Numbered from the stretch's first letter, positions 43,974 through 57,202 are shown. The stretch is DNA of 64,000 bases from Toxorhynchites rutilus septentrionalis (GCF_029784135.1 NC_073744.1:81137935-81201934); one strand, 5' to 3'. Notes: generated by a model from the letters alone, not told the origin. Numbers and translations are program-made.

Positions 43974-44712
43974 CTAGCTGACCCAGTCAAATTCGTCCCG
44001 CCTAAAATTTATTTTTCGTTATCACATCCATGTTTCCTTACTAAGCGCTGTTCATGGATCCAATCGCAGAATTGTTCATTGATTGAAAAAAAAGTACCTT
44101 TAAAATTACCCTTTACTATAAAATTCCTAGTACTTCTACCAAAACTCGTCATTATAATATCAGATTATCTCAAACACAATTCTCGTTCAAGTTCACCCCT
44201 AAATCAAACAATTCCTCTCTCGACTTTTGCTCTTATCAGCACATTCGGCGATCCATTCATATCTATATAGATAGAAGACGATAGTGGAGTAGGAGTGCGT
44301 TTTACCACATTAAAATCCATTTCCATTTTCGAACGAAAATGAATTTCGTTAGCGCAAACATTTGTGTTTCATTTGTATGGCAGCCTCCGCTAGCAGAGGG
44401 GGAAGGAGTGTCGAACCATTATAGAAACGTTTATCAATCTCTAAAACCTCTATATGCAAAATTTGATTCCATTTGCTTGATTAGTTCTCGAGTTATTCAG
44501 ACCCCCCCCCCTCCTGTAGAGAAAGGGAGAAGTGTCTAACCACCATAGAAATATTTATTGCATCCTAAAACCTCCACATACCAAATTTGGTTTGGTTTGC
44601 TTGATTAGTTTCTGAGTAATGCAGAAATTTGTGTTTCATTTGTATGACAGCCCTCCCTTAGAGAGGGGGGTGCAGAAATTTGTGTTTCATTTGTATGGCA
44701 GCTGACACACCG
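43974..44712 (-). mobile_element. Non-autonomous Helitron fragment
   Basis: On the minus strand it ends TGACTGGGTCAGCTAG and carries two to three of the roughly 165-bp modules near 44370-44705. It covers the region that is interrupted by element B in the Helitron at 24419. It thus shows the empty site (AGATAATCTGATATTATAATG). Its 5' terminus is missing. Confidence 0.72.
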
Positions 44713-45849
44713 ACGCGAGTATAGGAGTAACTTTTTTGGACAATTGCCTTTTTTCATATTCTAGAATATTGTTGAATGAAATGAATAAAATAATGTTAGT
44801 AGCGTGGAATATTTATTGAATATAATACATAATATCATTACAGGACTATTCTTATTTGATTTCAGTCCCTTTTGTAACTGGATTGAACGGATCCATATAT
44901 TAACTATTCGTATTATTATAAATATGCAAACTTTATATTCCAGAACCTTTATCATCTAGTAATTATCTAGAAAGTTGTTATACATTCTTCTCTTCGATAA
45001 AAGACCCGAAAAACACACAACAACTGCATAAAGTGTGAAAAAATATGTTTGTTTCGAGCATTCAGTTATGCTATGTTCTGATTCTTACTCCAATGAAACC
45101 ACAATCGATTGATACGTTTTTATGTTATTTTATAGCTTTTTATACTTCCATGAATTATATTCAGTTGCTTACTTTTAATTAATAACAGTGAAAAATTCGA
45201 AATTCGTTATTTGTGTAGGAGTATCAAAAATTACTGTATTTTGAGGAGGCTGAATTAGATGACTATTAAAACATAATAAAGAGGAAGAAAACATATTTTT
45301 GGAAGTTTTTTCATTCAATCATACCCTCTTCTTGAAATAAATGCCAATAAAGCCTGAAAAATACACAATGGCAACATTACAGAGAAGTTCAATTTTCGGT
45401 CTGTGACACCGTGCGCGAGTATACGTGTTATGATTTTGCACGCGAGTACAGGAGGATTAACTAAAGAGAAAGTAGATGAAGAGAAATCGATCAAATCACT
45501 TACACTCCTTTCCTTCCGAGCCCCTCAATTGTGGAGTAAAAAGCATAATGGATTTCAGGTGGAATAAAAACAGTTTTTTATCAAATTATAACTATTTGAA
45601 ACTGCCTGCCAGCCAGCTCTTATAGAGAATCTTCCATTCACGCCAACTTCAAATTTTAACGAACGTCGACACTATAAAATCGATAATGCGAATCGCTTCC
45701 TTATGTATATGAGAGAATAGAGCGGAGAGTTTTCTTTCTCGGATAAATGATTTAATTTAATTTTTAATTTTTAATGATGTGGTTCCACAAAAAGCTCGAA
45801 AAGACGTCAGCGTTACTGGTATAGCGAAAATTCTTCGCGAAAATCCTCG
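44713..45849. other. Stretch with no recognised gene
   Basis: AT-rich sequence with only short frames. Confidence 0.3.
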
Positions 45850-46960
45850 CAAATCATGAAGCTTGACAATCTGGCAACTCCTGGGCCAATCGGTATCATC
45901 TCAGCGATTACTTCAAGCGGGCTAGTGGAAAGAATAGTGAAAGTACGCCATGACCTTGCTATTCTGAAAATGGGTCATCTTGGCTTACCATCCTGGACCA
46001 TAAATCTGTTAACATCGTACTTATCATCCCGCAAAGCTTTTGTTAAAATTCACGGTGCTAAATTCCTCTGGCGTACCACGAGGAAGCATTCTTGGTCCTC
46101 TGATTTTTGTGTTATTCGTTAACGATCTGTGCGAAAGGCTATGTTCAGAGAAAATACTGTATGCGGATGATTTGAAAATTTTCCGAGTAATAAAATGAAA
46201 TCTCGACTGTTGCATACTGCAAGCTGACATCGAAAGATTCACTGGTTCCAGGAAAATGGAATGCATACAAACGCTGAAAATGCAAGGCCATAACATTTAT
46301 ACGCTCTCGCTCCCTAATTGTAGAGCCAATCGAATCAAGGATCTAGGAGTTCTCCTTAACAGCAAGCTGGGCTTCCATGAGCACATCTCGGTCACAACTT
46401 TGAGAGCAAACGCGATGGTTGGATTTCTGAGACGCAACACAGCTCATTTCGATGACATTTACGCTCTGAAGTCGTTGTACTGTGCATTTGTCCACAGCAT
46501 CTTGAAAAACGCAGCACAAGTCTGGACCCCATATCACGCTGTACATATTCAGCGCATCGAACGTGTTCAGAAACGCTTCGTAAAGTATGCTCTACGTGGT
46601 CTGCCCTGGAATGATCCCACCAACCTACCACTCTATGAACAGCGCTGTGCGCTCATTAGAATTCAAACCCTGGAAAGCTGACGATTGGTGCTACAATGAA
46701 TTTTTATTTTCGACTTATTGACGGACAAAATTGATTGCAGCTATTTACTTCTGAACCTTATCCTACCCGCACCATCCCGATAGCTACGTTATCATCGAAT
46801 CCTGGCGATGCCTAGTCATCGTTAGACGTTAGACGCTTGCTGTCGCGTCTCCAACGATATATCTGAAATGTTTGATTTTAACATCAGTAGATTAGCATAT
46901 AAGAATAGAATTAAGTCCCTTTAATCAGACTGTACAACCATCAGGTCGGAGACGTTCGAC
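45850..46960 (+). pseudogene. Non-LTR reverse transcriptase fragment (Jockey/CR1-like)
   Basis: Broken plus-strand frames read HDLAILKMGHLGLPSWTINL and LTSYLSSRKAFVKIHGA. A segment equivalent to GSILGPLIFVLFVNDL follows, then ILYADDLKIF (RT motif C), KDLGVLLNSKLGFHEHISVT and SILKNAAQVWTPYHAVHIQR. The C-terminus (RRLVLQ, then FIFDLLTDKIDCSYLL) is also recognisable. The endonuclease and ORF1 are absent. At least three frame breaks are present. No poly(A) or target duplication was found. Confidence 0.8.
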
Positions 46961-47331
46961 AAGAAAAAAAATTCTAGATCCAAAACGAACACGAATACTA
47001 GAAAAAGGAATAAATTAAATAAATTTTCCGAACGAGTGGACAACCCAGCCTAATGTGGAACACAAATGTTCTGCAGATATACCCCCAGCAAAAACTTCAT
47101 CATCGTAACAATATGTGGGGAAGTACCGACATTAACAATTTCTTTCGTCAAACAACACTGACATGGCTAACTAGGTAATGATCAAACGACAAGACGTCTG
47201 ACCTGACACTATGCAGATCGGTAATTTCAGAAAAAAAACCATAACTGTCACGTTTCGGAAGAAGCATCTTCGACTGATCATAGACATATTTTTATGAATG
47301 GGATGGTGGCTTGACAGTAGAGAGAAAACAT
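46961..47331. other. Stretch with no recognised gene
   Basis: This may be the 3' tail of the preceding LINE fragment. No motif was identified. Confidence 0.25.
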
Positions 47332-47792
47332 CCAATTGGCGATCTAACGTACAAATCTACACCTAGGCGGCGCTGCGGTGAAAGTGATGATGGTTTTAAA
47401 TTTTGCCATGTGAGCTTATGGAAGGTTTGTAGTTCTTTCCATAAATTACAATGTTATAATCATAAAAGATTATTTGATTGCGATGAGTTTGGAAGAAATT
47501 TAATTCTGCGCAATTTTATATATAACATGTTATTTATTTACCTCTTTCAGTAGTGATAATTATAAAAATGTTGACAATGGTTGAATTAAAGAAGGAAATT
47601 CGAGAGCACAATCGAACACAAGTGGAAAAATGTACGATTCCTGCATGTGAGAACTACCCTGGAAAGCCCGGAAGTAAAATATACGTGATTTGTTTTTGAG
47701 TTTTAGGTTACATTAGCATCATTTTCTTAGTTCAAAAACAAAATCCAGATGTCTCACCGATCGTTTACGTTTTGCGTTAGATCGCCAATTGG
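47332..47792. mobile_element. TIR element of about 460 bp
   Basis: CCAATTGGCGATCTAACG at the left and CGTTAGATCGCCAATTGG at the right are perfect 18-bp inverted repeats. The 80-codon frame inside has no recognisable motif. A target duplication is not clear. Confidence 0.65.
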
Positions 47793-47959
47793 GAATTCCC
47801 TTGAACTCGAGTCAAAAACTCTCAATACATGAATAAGGTCGTAAGGTCGATTTAGCAGCTTAAAACGATAGTCTCTGCCTATAACAGTAATTGTCCAATA
47901 AGAATAGTCTTCGACGTAGAACGTTCCTTGGCGGAACAAAGGGCTCGAGGTTTCGCAAA

Positions 47960-48741
47960 ATAGCACGGAAACTGTTCAATAGAGTAAAAATAACTTCGGA
48001 CTGGACTTGATATAAGAGAGTCCTAACCGAATACAGCAGAGAACTAAGACGATTTAAACGAAACCCCTAGGTACAGAACTGCGGAAGCATTGAAAATATC
48101 TCAATCGTTCAAGACTCAATAAGACTATGGCAAAAGACCACTCGAACGGGCTTGGTTACCTCAAAAAGGACGACGGGTTGTTACAAAAACCCTCTCAGAA
48201 GTTAGACTTACTGATGAAGATTCACTCCCACAGATGTACATCTGCTCATTCTGATTCTAGTATTAGCAATAAGCGTGACACGAAATACTCTCGAAGGTTG
48301 GTCAAAAGCGCTGAAAATGCGAAAGAGGTCGCAAGCATAATTGCTAAATTGTTTTCACGAGGGCCAGAATAGAAATTGCGGTGAATCCTGTCTACCCCAC
48401 AAATCTGCAGGAGCAGATGGGATTTTTCTAGCCCTGATTCAAAATGGATAATCAAAGCTAATTCCATCTCTATTCGAGAATTTTTAAGAAAAGTCTGATA
48501 AGCACATTCCTTCAATATGGACACTTTTCAAAGTAGTTTTCGTCCCAAAAGCGGAAAACGTGACAAATCACTCCCAAATGGTTCCAGACCAATTAATTTC
48601 CAATCAATACTGTTGAAATCTATGGAAAAAGCACAGGCACATGCTATGAGAAGAGGACAATTCGGTGCCTGTATAGTCGAACGGATCCATAGCATGCTCA
48701 CGCATAAACAAATTACCTCGGATCTGGCCGGCTCGTCAATA
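47960..48741 (+). pseudogene. Second non-LTR RT fragment, left part
   Basis: Frames read LAKDHSNGLGYLKKDDG, then SILLKSMEKAQ and HSMLTHKQITSDLAGSS. These are the pre-RT linker and RT segments before the catalytic motif. Several frame breaks are present. It is cut by the TA-flanked MITE and resumes at 49389. Confidence 0.62.
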
Positions 48742-49386
48742 CCGTTTTGAATCATATTTCGGACGCTTAAGGCTTAAGATATGACGCAGAAAACAGATCT
48801 AAACTTTATGCACAGGTATTATTTGGTTGATATTTTTAATAAATTAGTTCAATATGCTTTTAAGCTTTCTACTTTGGTACCTATTTGATTGAAAACATAA
48901 AAAATAATCGAATAATCGAATAAAATGCTTCTCAAATGAAGCGAATAAAAATCAAACTTCGGACACTAAATCATATTTCGGACAGATTGAATTCAAATTT
49001 CGGACACTTTATTTTGTAATTTTTTGGACAAGAATTACATTACACCTGATTATATGTTACCTGATAACCTGATAACGATGATGAGAGCTGATGAAACACG
49101 AGAGAAATTTAAATATTGATGAAGGGGTAAATTCTACGTGCTCTCGCTAAGCAAACGTCAAACACAAACGATAATGAGTGGATTTTGGATTTTGGATGGT
49201 TTTTTTTCGACTATGTAATAATTCAAATGCAGTTCTTTAATGAAGTGATAATGAAACCGAGGAATTACTCTAAAGGAGCAATTGTGATGTTAATTTTATA
49301 GTTATATCATCAGTGCATTAAGTATTTCAAGATATTAGAACAAAGTGTCCGAAATATGATGTTGTCCGAAATATGATTCGGAACGG
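48742..49386 (-). mobile_element. TA-flanked MITE, copy 2 (complete, 645 bp)
   Basis: CCGTTTTGAATCATATTTCG at the left and CGAAATATGATTCGGAACGG at the right, each next to TA, define the family. The host reverse transcriptase frame continues on both sides, confirming the borders. An internal stretch repeats GTCCGAAATTTGA/TCAAACTTCGGAC motifs. No coding capacity is present. Confidence 0.87.
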
Positions 49387-49388
49387 TA

Positions 49389-49545
49389 TTTGTGTTTGCA
49401 ACAAAAAGATGCCCACAAGGAGGAGTTCTATCACATCTCCTTTGGTCACCAGCGATGTATGACCTTCTGAGAATCTTAGAGGCAACAGGCTTCAAAGTCG
49501 TGGGCTTTGCTGACGATCTAGTCATCATGGTTCACTCTCTTCAAT
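49389..49545 (+). pseudogene. Second non-LTR RT fragment, right part
   Basis: In shifted frames this encodes KRCPQGGVLSHLLWS and GFKVVGFADDLVIMV, RT motifs B and C, continuing the fragment at 47960-48741. Confidence 0.75.
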
Positions 49546-50493
49546 TGTAACGTCACTCTGTTATCTGTGGTTACCTAAACTGTAGTTTTCCTACTAGTAC
49601 AATGTGGTGTCCCTACTAATTTGTTTGGTGTTCTGTGGAACGGTGGTGGTGGTCCGTGCTATCACGTATTTATTTTTCAGGGTACTCACGAAATACGAAT
49701 TTCTAAACCAGTATGGCTTTGCAGCAACGGTGGTGCATCCAAAAGGTGAAGCAGCGTGGTGATTTCACCGCTCAGATACCAAACCTCTCACCGACGTGAG
49801 TTTCGGTAAATCACGCTGGCGTTGGAAGACTTTTTCGGCCTGAGTACAACCGTTCCGGAGTAGGGTCGCGTATGGCGTGCGATACACACGGGTCGAGCTT
49901 CCCTCTCGATGACCAACGCGCTCCAGAATGGTCTATATAGTGGTCTGCAATGACGAGGCGATAGACCACTCCAAGGGATTGATCGAGCATCAACTTCGCG
50001 GGCGATGGCTGATCGCCGAAACGCAAAATATAACCTAAACACGGAGCCACCAAGGCTCCGTTTTCATTGGTGCAAAGCACACTGCTGCACTAACCAACTA
50101 TACTTTTATTTAATTGTACGAACTCAATAATCTTTAACTTGATTCGAATAATCGCGCAACTCACGATTCCGGTTATTGATTATTCAAAATACTCCGAAAA
50201 AAAATTTCAACGATTTTATTTAAATCTGTCTTCATCTTTCACTTTATAAACTGTTTCGCTCGGCGACTCAGAATTTCGAATGTTCTAGAGTCCCTTCCAT
50301 ATTACTGTCTCTACTTCCGAAATCTTCCGACATTATACTTTAAGTATTCTTTAATCTTAATAGAGTCTACTAAAATCTTTCTCGATTATTCAAACGTCTG
50401 ATTCTATCAATGCGGGTAGAACAATCATGGTGGATTATAAATTATAAATTTATTATAAATTTCACCAGACATGTTATTTTAGATTAACATCTA
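49546..50493. other. Unassigned sequence, possibly an LTR
   Basis: It contains a TATA-like TCTATATAGTGG at 49931, a GGAGCCACCAAGGCTCC hairpin near 50043 followed by Ts, and a start TGTAACGTCAC at 49547. These would fit a solo LTR. No second LTR, primer site or polyprotein was found, so the call is weak. Confidence 0.25.
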
Positions 50494-51206
50494 CCATTCT
50501 GAATCATATTTCGGATACTTTGTTCTAATATCGTGAAATGCTTAATGCACTGATGATGTAACTATAAAATTAATATCACAATTGCTTCTTTAGAGTAATC
50601 CCTTGGTTTCACTGTCACTTCATTTGAGAATTACATTTGAATTATTACATAGTAGGAGAAAATCAAACAACACTACTCATTATCGTTTGTGTTTGACGTT
50701 TGCTTAGCGTGAAAACGTAGAATTTACCCCTTCCTCAATATTTAAATTTCTCTCGTGTTTCATCAGTTCCCATCGGCGCGCGCTCATTCGTCTTCCTAAG
50801 TTCGAAGCCGCCGGACGCATATATTTCGTTATCGTGTATCGTTGAAGTGATACCGTTATTCTCGTGGCTGGTCAAGTGATTGTGCACAATAACGGGATTC
50901 CCTCGATTGTAACTGGATTGCATTGAAGCGGACACAACAAGCAGGAGGAAGAAGGCCTACAACACGGGCGCTGTGTGCTGTGTGCTGGTGAATTTATCGC
51001 CTCTTGTCATCGACACCATTATCGTACTGTGGTGCGATACACCGGTTCAGCTGCACCGAAGGATTGATACGCGTTGGAGATTATCCGCACTGGTGTGGTG
51101 TGCATAATAAGTATAAATAATTTTATTAGGTTAAGTTTATTAGGTTAAGAAAGAAAAAACAAAAAAAATGAAAAATTAACTAAAAAGTGTACATCTGCCA
51201 CTTTAA

Positions 51207-52769
51207 ATGGCAGATGAAGAAGGAACCGTTGACATGGTGATTGAATCCACTGTCTACTCCTTCATATCTACGGGAGCTGGAAAGTCGCTTAAAAGCGTTC
51301 CCCCCCTCGGATGTCTCTTTAGAGGGAGAGTTAAGCCACCTAAACAAGCCCCCCTCAAGAAAATTTGCAAACCTCCTCTTCACTCCCTCAATCTCATGCT
51401 CCCGCTTCCGATCAACTCCCGAACTTGCCTCCCAGCCCTACTGTTCCTGATCCCGCTCAACAATCGACCTCGTCTTCCCCCTCAGTTGTTTCCTCTCCTC
51501 GTGTCAAGGTCTATCCAGAAGATTCACCTGGATCTGGCCCATGGGTTGTTTTCTTCCGGCCCAAACCAAAAGGAAAATCTCTAAATGTCATTCAAATTTC
51601 TAAAGATCTGGCAAGATATTATTCCTCCGTGGTCGAAATTAGAAAGGTTAGACCGAACAAACTGCGTGTTGTCGTGGCTAATCGGAAGCACGCTAACGAT
51701 ATTGTTGTCGACAATCGTTTTGTAATAGAATATCGCGTATATGTGCCCTGCCATAACGTAGAAATTGCGGGGGTGATTACAGAAACGGGTCTGACGAGCG
51801 AAATAATAAAAGAGGGAGATGGCAGATTTAAACAGCTCCCTTTGAAGCAAATTAAAATTTTGGACTGCCAGCAACTTGGAAAAGTTTTCCAGAATGGGGA
51901 AGAAAAAAAAAATCACGCCGTCCGACTCGTTTCGAGTAACTTTTGCAGGTTCCGCCCTCCCTGACTACGATAAATTAAGGCTTCCAGTGCGACTCTTCGT
52001 GCCAAAGCCCATGACTTGCAACAAATGCAAGTCAGTTGGTCATACAGCAGACTATTGCGCCAACAAGGAGCGCTGTGCCACTTGTGGAGAGCAACATGAG
52101 GGGTAATCCTGCAGTGCGACTGAGCATAAATGTCCATATTGCGGGGGATCCCCACACGAGCTCTCAGCTTGTGAAACTTATAAGAGTCGCTTGGATAAAC
52201 AGAAGCGCTCTTTGAAGGAACGCTCGAAGCGCACTTTTGCGGAAATTTTGAAGGGCGCTTCTCCTCCTCCGGCTCAAGAACAACAACCAATCAACACACA
52301 AAATGCCTTCGCCACGTTGCCCGTTGACGAAATGGAAGCGGACACAGCTAACGGGGGCACACCGTTCATTTTCCAAGGGAATCCCCGGCGCAAAAATGTG
52401 ACCACTCCCAAAGTTCAAGGACAAGTCCCTCCGGTTATAACCCCTGTTAGCTTGCCTAAAAAATCGAGTGCAGCGGACAAGCAAAATCAGGTTCCTCCTG
52501 GCTTCCGTGGCAATAGTTCACCTTCGAACGACCCAGCACTCGAGGGGACATCAAAAACCCCAACTGTCCCTATTTTTCCGTCCAGCTCAACTTCCCAATC
52601 GGGATTTATAAAGTTGTCTGACCTTTTGGATCAACTCTTCAAGTGTTTTAATGTTTCCGACTCCATCAGAACCATTGTCCTCTCAATGCTTCCAGTATTA
52701 AAGACAATTTTACAGCAATTGATGCAAACATGGCCCCTCCTTGCAATGATTATCTCTCTTGATGTCTAA
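51207..52769 (+). pseudogene. I-clade LINE ORF1 (gag-like), frameshifted
   Basis: MADEEGTVDMVIES opens the frame at 51207. It shifts near 51330-51365 and again at an A-run near 51905-51912. The conserved body is VYPEDSPGSGPWVVFFRPKP, ISKDLARYYSSVVEIRKVRP and FVPKPMTCNKCKSVGHTADY. Three CCHC knuckles follow (CNKCKSVGHTADYC, CATCGEQHEG with a stop, CPYCGGSPHELSAC), then a basic KRSLKERSKRTFAEILKG tail and a Pro/Ser-rich C-terminus. It binds element RNA in the intact family. Two shifts and one stop make this copy defective. Confidence 0.85.
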
Positions 52770-55700
52770 TTCAAATAGAGAGGTCAGAGATATCACTGTT
52801 TTACAGTGGAATTGTCGTAGTCTTATCCCTAAATTGGATACATTCAAATTTTTAATTCATAAGTTCAATTGTGATGTTTTTGCTCTGTCCGAAACTTGGC
52901 TTTCTTCGCGAGATGATCTCTCTTTCCATAATTTCAATATTATACGCTTGGACCGTGATGACAGATACGGAGGGGTGCTATTGGGGATCAATAAGTGCCA
53001 CTCATTTTCTCGAATTGACTTTCCACCTATTGGAGGGATTGAAGCTGTTGGTTGTCATGCAAACATCAGAGGAAAAGACCTCTGTATTGTCAGCTTGTAT
53101 TGGCCTCCGAGAGCTGCGGTTAGCCGCAAACAACTTGTTGACATGTGCTCACTTCTTCCTGAGCCACGATTGATCTTGGGAGACTTCAACTCTCACGGAA
53201 CTGCCTGGGGGGAACAGTACGACGACAATCGTTCATCGTTGATATATGACCTTTGTAACAGCTTCAATATGACCGTTTTGAATACTGGGGAAACAACACG
53301 TGTTCCTAAACCTCCTGCTAACCCAAGTGCTCTTGACCTCTCGCTTTGCTCGAATTCACTATCGTTAGATTGCAAGTGGAATGTAATCCAGGACCCCAAC
53401 GGTAGTGATCATATGCCAATCAAAATTTCCATCACCATTGGGTCGAATTCTTCTGAATCTATAAACATGGCATATAACCAGACAAGACACATTGACTGGA
53501 AAAAATATGCGGACGCGATTGCTCTAGCCATCAATTCCAGCGATGGTTTTCCTCCATTGGAGGAGTATAACTTCATTTCTCGTTTGATCTATGACAGCGC
53601 GGTTCGCGCTCAAACGAAACCCATCCCAGGCTCCACTATTCGTCGAAGGCCTCCCAATCCATGGTGGGATAGCCAATGTTCCAAGCTTTATCAGGATAAA
53701 TCGAACGCATTCAAAGCTTTTCGGAAACGTGGAACCATTGAAAATTTTCAATCGTATTTGGACCTTGAAAATCAATTTAAAAACTTGATCAAAGGGAAAA
53801 AACGTGCTTATTGGCGAAATTTCGTGGGAGGTTTGTCACGAGAAACGTCAATGAAAAAATTATGAAAAGTGGTCGAGCCATGAGAAATCGCTCTTCAACG
53901 AATGAAAGCGAAGAATATTCACATCGATGGATTTCCAATTTTGCACGGAAGGTTTGTCCTGATTCCGCTCCTGTGCAAAAAATTGTTCAAGATATACCTC
54001 AAGATAGGTACGATCTTGATTCCGAGTTTTCGATGGTAGAATTCTCCCTTGCTCTCCTTTTTTGTATCAATTCGGCTCCAGGAACGGATAGAATTAAGTT
54101 CAACTTTTTGAAAAACCTCCCTGATGTGGCGAAACATCGCTTGTTGATTTTATTCAATCGGTTCATGGAGCATAATATTGTTCCAGATAATTGGAGACAA
54201 GTAAGAGTTATAGCTATTCAAAAACCCGGAAGGCTCGCGTCCGACTTCAATTCGTACCGCCCAATAGCAATGCTGTCTTGTATACGGAAATTGTTGGAGA
54301 AAATTATCTTGTTTCGCCTTGATCGATGGGTTGAAACGAATGGCCTACTCTCAGATACACAATATGGGTTCCGCAGGGGCAAGAGGACGAATGATTGTCT
54401 TGCGTTGCTTTCTTCAGAAATTCAAATGGCTTACGCCAAAAAAAATCAAATGGCCTCAGTATCCTTGGACATAAAGGGGGCCTTTGATTCTGTTTCAATA
54501 GAGGTTTTGTCAGACAAATTACACTCTCGGGGTCTGCCGCCTCTATTGAATAATATGTTATATAACTTGCTTTGTGAGAAACATTTGAACTTTTCTCACG
54601 GAGATTCTGCAGTAAGTCGGTTCTCTTACATGGGCCTCCCCCAGGGCTCATGTTTAAGTCCCCTTTTGTACAACTTCTATGTAAGCGACATCGACAATTG
54701 CCTCCCACAAAATTGCAGCCTAAGACAACTTGCAGATGATGGAGTGGTGTCGATCGTAGGATCAAACGAATCCGACCTGCAAGGACCCTTACAAGACACT
54801 TTGAACAATTTTTCAACCTGGGCCATTGGGCTAGGGATCGAATTCTCCACGGAGAAAACAGAGATGGTGGTTTTTTCTAGAAAGCATAGACCAGCAAAAC
54901 CAAAGCTTCAACTTTTGGGTAAACCGATCACTCATGCTATGTCATTCAAGTATCTTGGGGTCTGTTACGACTCCAAATGTACTTGGGGGCCCATATTAGG
55001 TATCTGAGTAAAAAATGTCAACAATGAATAAACTTTCTCCGTACAATTACCGGCACCTGGTGGGGAGCCCATCCCGAAGATCTTATAATGTTGTATCGAA
55101 CAACTATTCTCTCAGTGATGGAGTATGGCAGTTTCTGTTTTCAATCAGTTGCCAAAACACACCTCATTAAACTCGAACGAATTCAGTATCTTTGTCTCCG
55201 TATTGCGTTGGGATGTATGCCCTCAACGCATACCATGAGCCTCGAGGTTTTGGCAGGCGTACTCCCACTAAAAGATCGCTTCAATTTATTATCTCTTCGG
55301 TTCCTCATCCGGTGTAAAGTTATGAACCCATTGGTGATCGGAAATTTTGAGCAACTGAGCGAGCTAAATTTTCATTCTGGATTTATGAGCTCATATCATG
55401 AATTCATCTCCATGCAGGTTGATCCTTCTTCGTATATTCCCAACCGTGTTTGTTTCCCTGACTACATCAATTCCTCTGTACATTTTGATCTGTTCATGAA
55501 GGAGAAAATCCATGATATTCTAGATTACCTTCTATCGGGGATCGTTCCTACGATCTTCAATGCAAAGTATGGGCGTATCAATTGTGATAATATGTATTTT
55601 ACTGATGGGTCCTCTATGAATGAGTCCATAGGATTTGGAGTGTTCAACGTATTTTTTAGCACCTCACACAGTCTTCAGTATCCTTGCTCAGTATATATTG

Positions 55701-57202
55701 CTGAATTGGCAGCAATACACTGGGCGCTGGACAGCGTCGCCTCACGACCTGTTGAACACTATTACATTGTAACGAATAGTCTTAGCTCTGTCGAAGCTTT
55801 CCGTTCAGTGAGGCCGGAAAAGCACTCGCCGTACTTCCTTGAGAGAATACGAGAAATTTTGAGTGCTTTAACCAGACGCTGTTATGTCATTACCTTTGTC
55901 TGGGTCCCTCCACATTGCTCAATTTCGGGTAATGAGATGGCTGACTCATTAGCAAAGGTAGGTGCAATTGAAGGCGAAATTTATCAGCGTCAAATCGCCT
56001 TCAATGAATTTTATTCTTTAGTTCGTAAAAATACCATCGTTAACTGGCAACGCAAATGGAACGAAGATGAATTGGGCCGGTGGCTCCACTCAATTATCCC
56101 TAAGGTTAGCCTTAAACCATGGTTCAAAAGTCTGGACTTGAGTCGGGACTTTATTCGCACCTTCTCCCGACTCATGTCCAATCACTGTTCGTTGAACGCG
56201 CTACTCTTTCGTTTTGATCTTGCCGACAGCAATAGAGATGTGCCATCCGCTCATGAGCTGTTCCGAAGAATCGACTCTTTGAAGTGAGTTGACGCGGAAC
56301 AGCTCGCAAAAAAAATCAAACAGCTCTTCAGCTCACTTTGATGATGATGAAGGAGAGAAAAGAGCTGTAGAATTGAAGAGAGTGTGTGAGCTGTAAGATT
56401 CAAATGAACTGACCGTCTCTCGCTCTTCGTGTTAAGACATCAGTTTAGTTTCATTTGTCCCTCGTCTTTTCAACTGTTATATTCGCGTTGACGGCATTGA
56501 GCTTTGTTTACCAGTTTAGGGGGCGCCAAAAATAATAATTGGCTCTCAGGCAGAATGAACACGTTTTTAAAATTCAAATTATTAATGAAAATTAACTTCT
56601 GTGTATCAAATGAGTATTCTATTTCAATGAAAAACACTTTGTTTGCAGGCGGTGCAAAAATCTCATAAGATTTTTTTTTTGTTGAAGAAAACTTTCTATT
56701 GTAATGTAAAGCCTCAGTAAAAATGTCGGAAATGTTGTACTCGCCGAGTCTGTTGTAAATAATAGTCTGGAATACGTGTTTCAAGTAATTAATAATATGG
56801 TGTGAAAAATTTCATTTGAATTTTAACATTTTCAAACTGGCTTCGTGGCTATCGAGTTTGGGACCCAAATTGAAAGTCGGCACTGACAACTGAGCTGAAG
56901 AGCTGTTCATAAAGAACAGCTCATTTAGATGAGCTGATATGATCAGAGCTGTTCATCATGATGAGCTGATTTGCACACCTCTAGACAGCAATATCTGTGC
57001 CTGTGGCCAAGGTTACCACGACATCGAACACGTTGTTTGGTCGTGCGAGGAGTATCTTGTTGCCAGATCGAATTTAGAAAACTCTCTTCGGGCTAGAGGA
57101 AGGCAGCCCAATGTGCCGGTGAGAGATGTGTTGGCTGGTTTAGACCTTGATTACATGTCCCAAATATATGTCTTCCTAAAAGTTATCGATCTTCGTGTCT
57201 GA
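52759..57202 (+). pseudogene. I-clade LINE ORF2 (endonuclease, RT, RNase H, C-terminal zinc motif)
   Basis: The endonuclease runs from VLQWNCRSLIPKLDTFKFLI through ALSETWLSS, ILGDFNSHGTAWG and GSDHMPIKIS. The RT reads YRPIAMLSCIRKLLEKII, SVSLDIKGAFDSV, GLPQGSCLSPLLYNFY and LRQLADDGVVS; the aromatic residue usual before ADD is leucine here. RNase H reads YFTDGSSMNESIGFGVF, AELAAIHWALDS and FVWVPPHCSISGNE. The C-terminal CACGQGYHDIEHVVWSC motif lies after the hAT-like insert, at 56992-57202. ORF2 overlaps the ORF1 end by a few bases. Frame breaks occur near 53820-53865 and 55007-55088. Confidence 0.88.
56233..56983. mobile_element. hAT-like MITE inside LINE ORF2
   Basis: Left TAGAGATGTGCCATC and right GCACACCTCTA are imperfect inverted repeats of hAT type, flanked by the perfect 8-bp duplication GACAGCAA (56225-56232 and 56984-56991). 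GAGCTG/CAGCTC motifs occur many times in the first and last 150 bases, a pattern of subterminal transposase sites. Removing it restores the ORF2 frame across DLADSN and ICACGQG. Confidence 0.87.

Noticed and set aside
49811..50080. An 89-codon minus-strand gene
   Set aside because: It has no recognisable motif and lies in GC-richer unassigned sequence that may be an LTR. There is no start or splice context.
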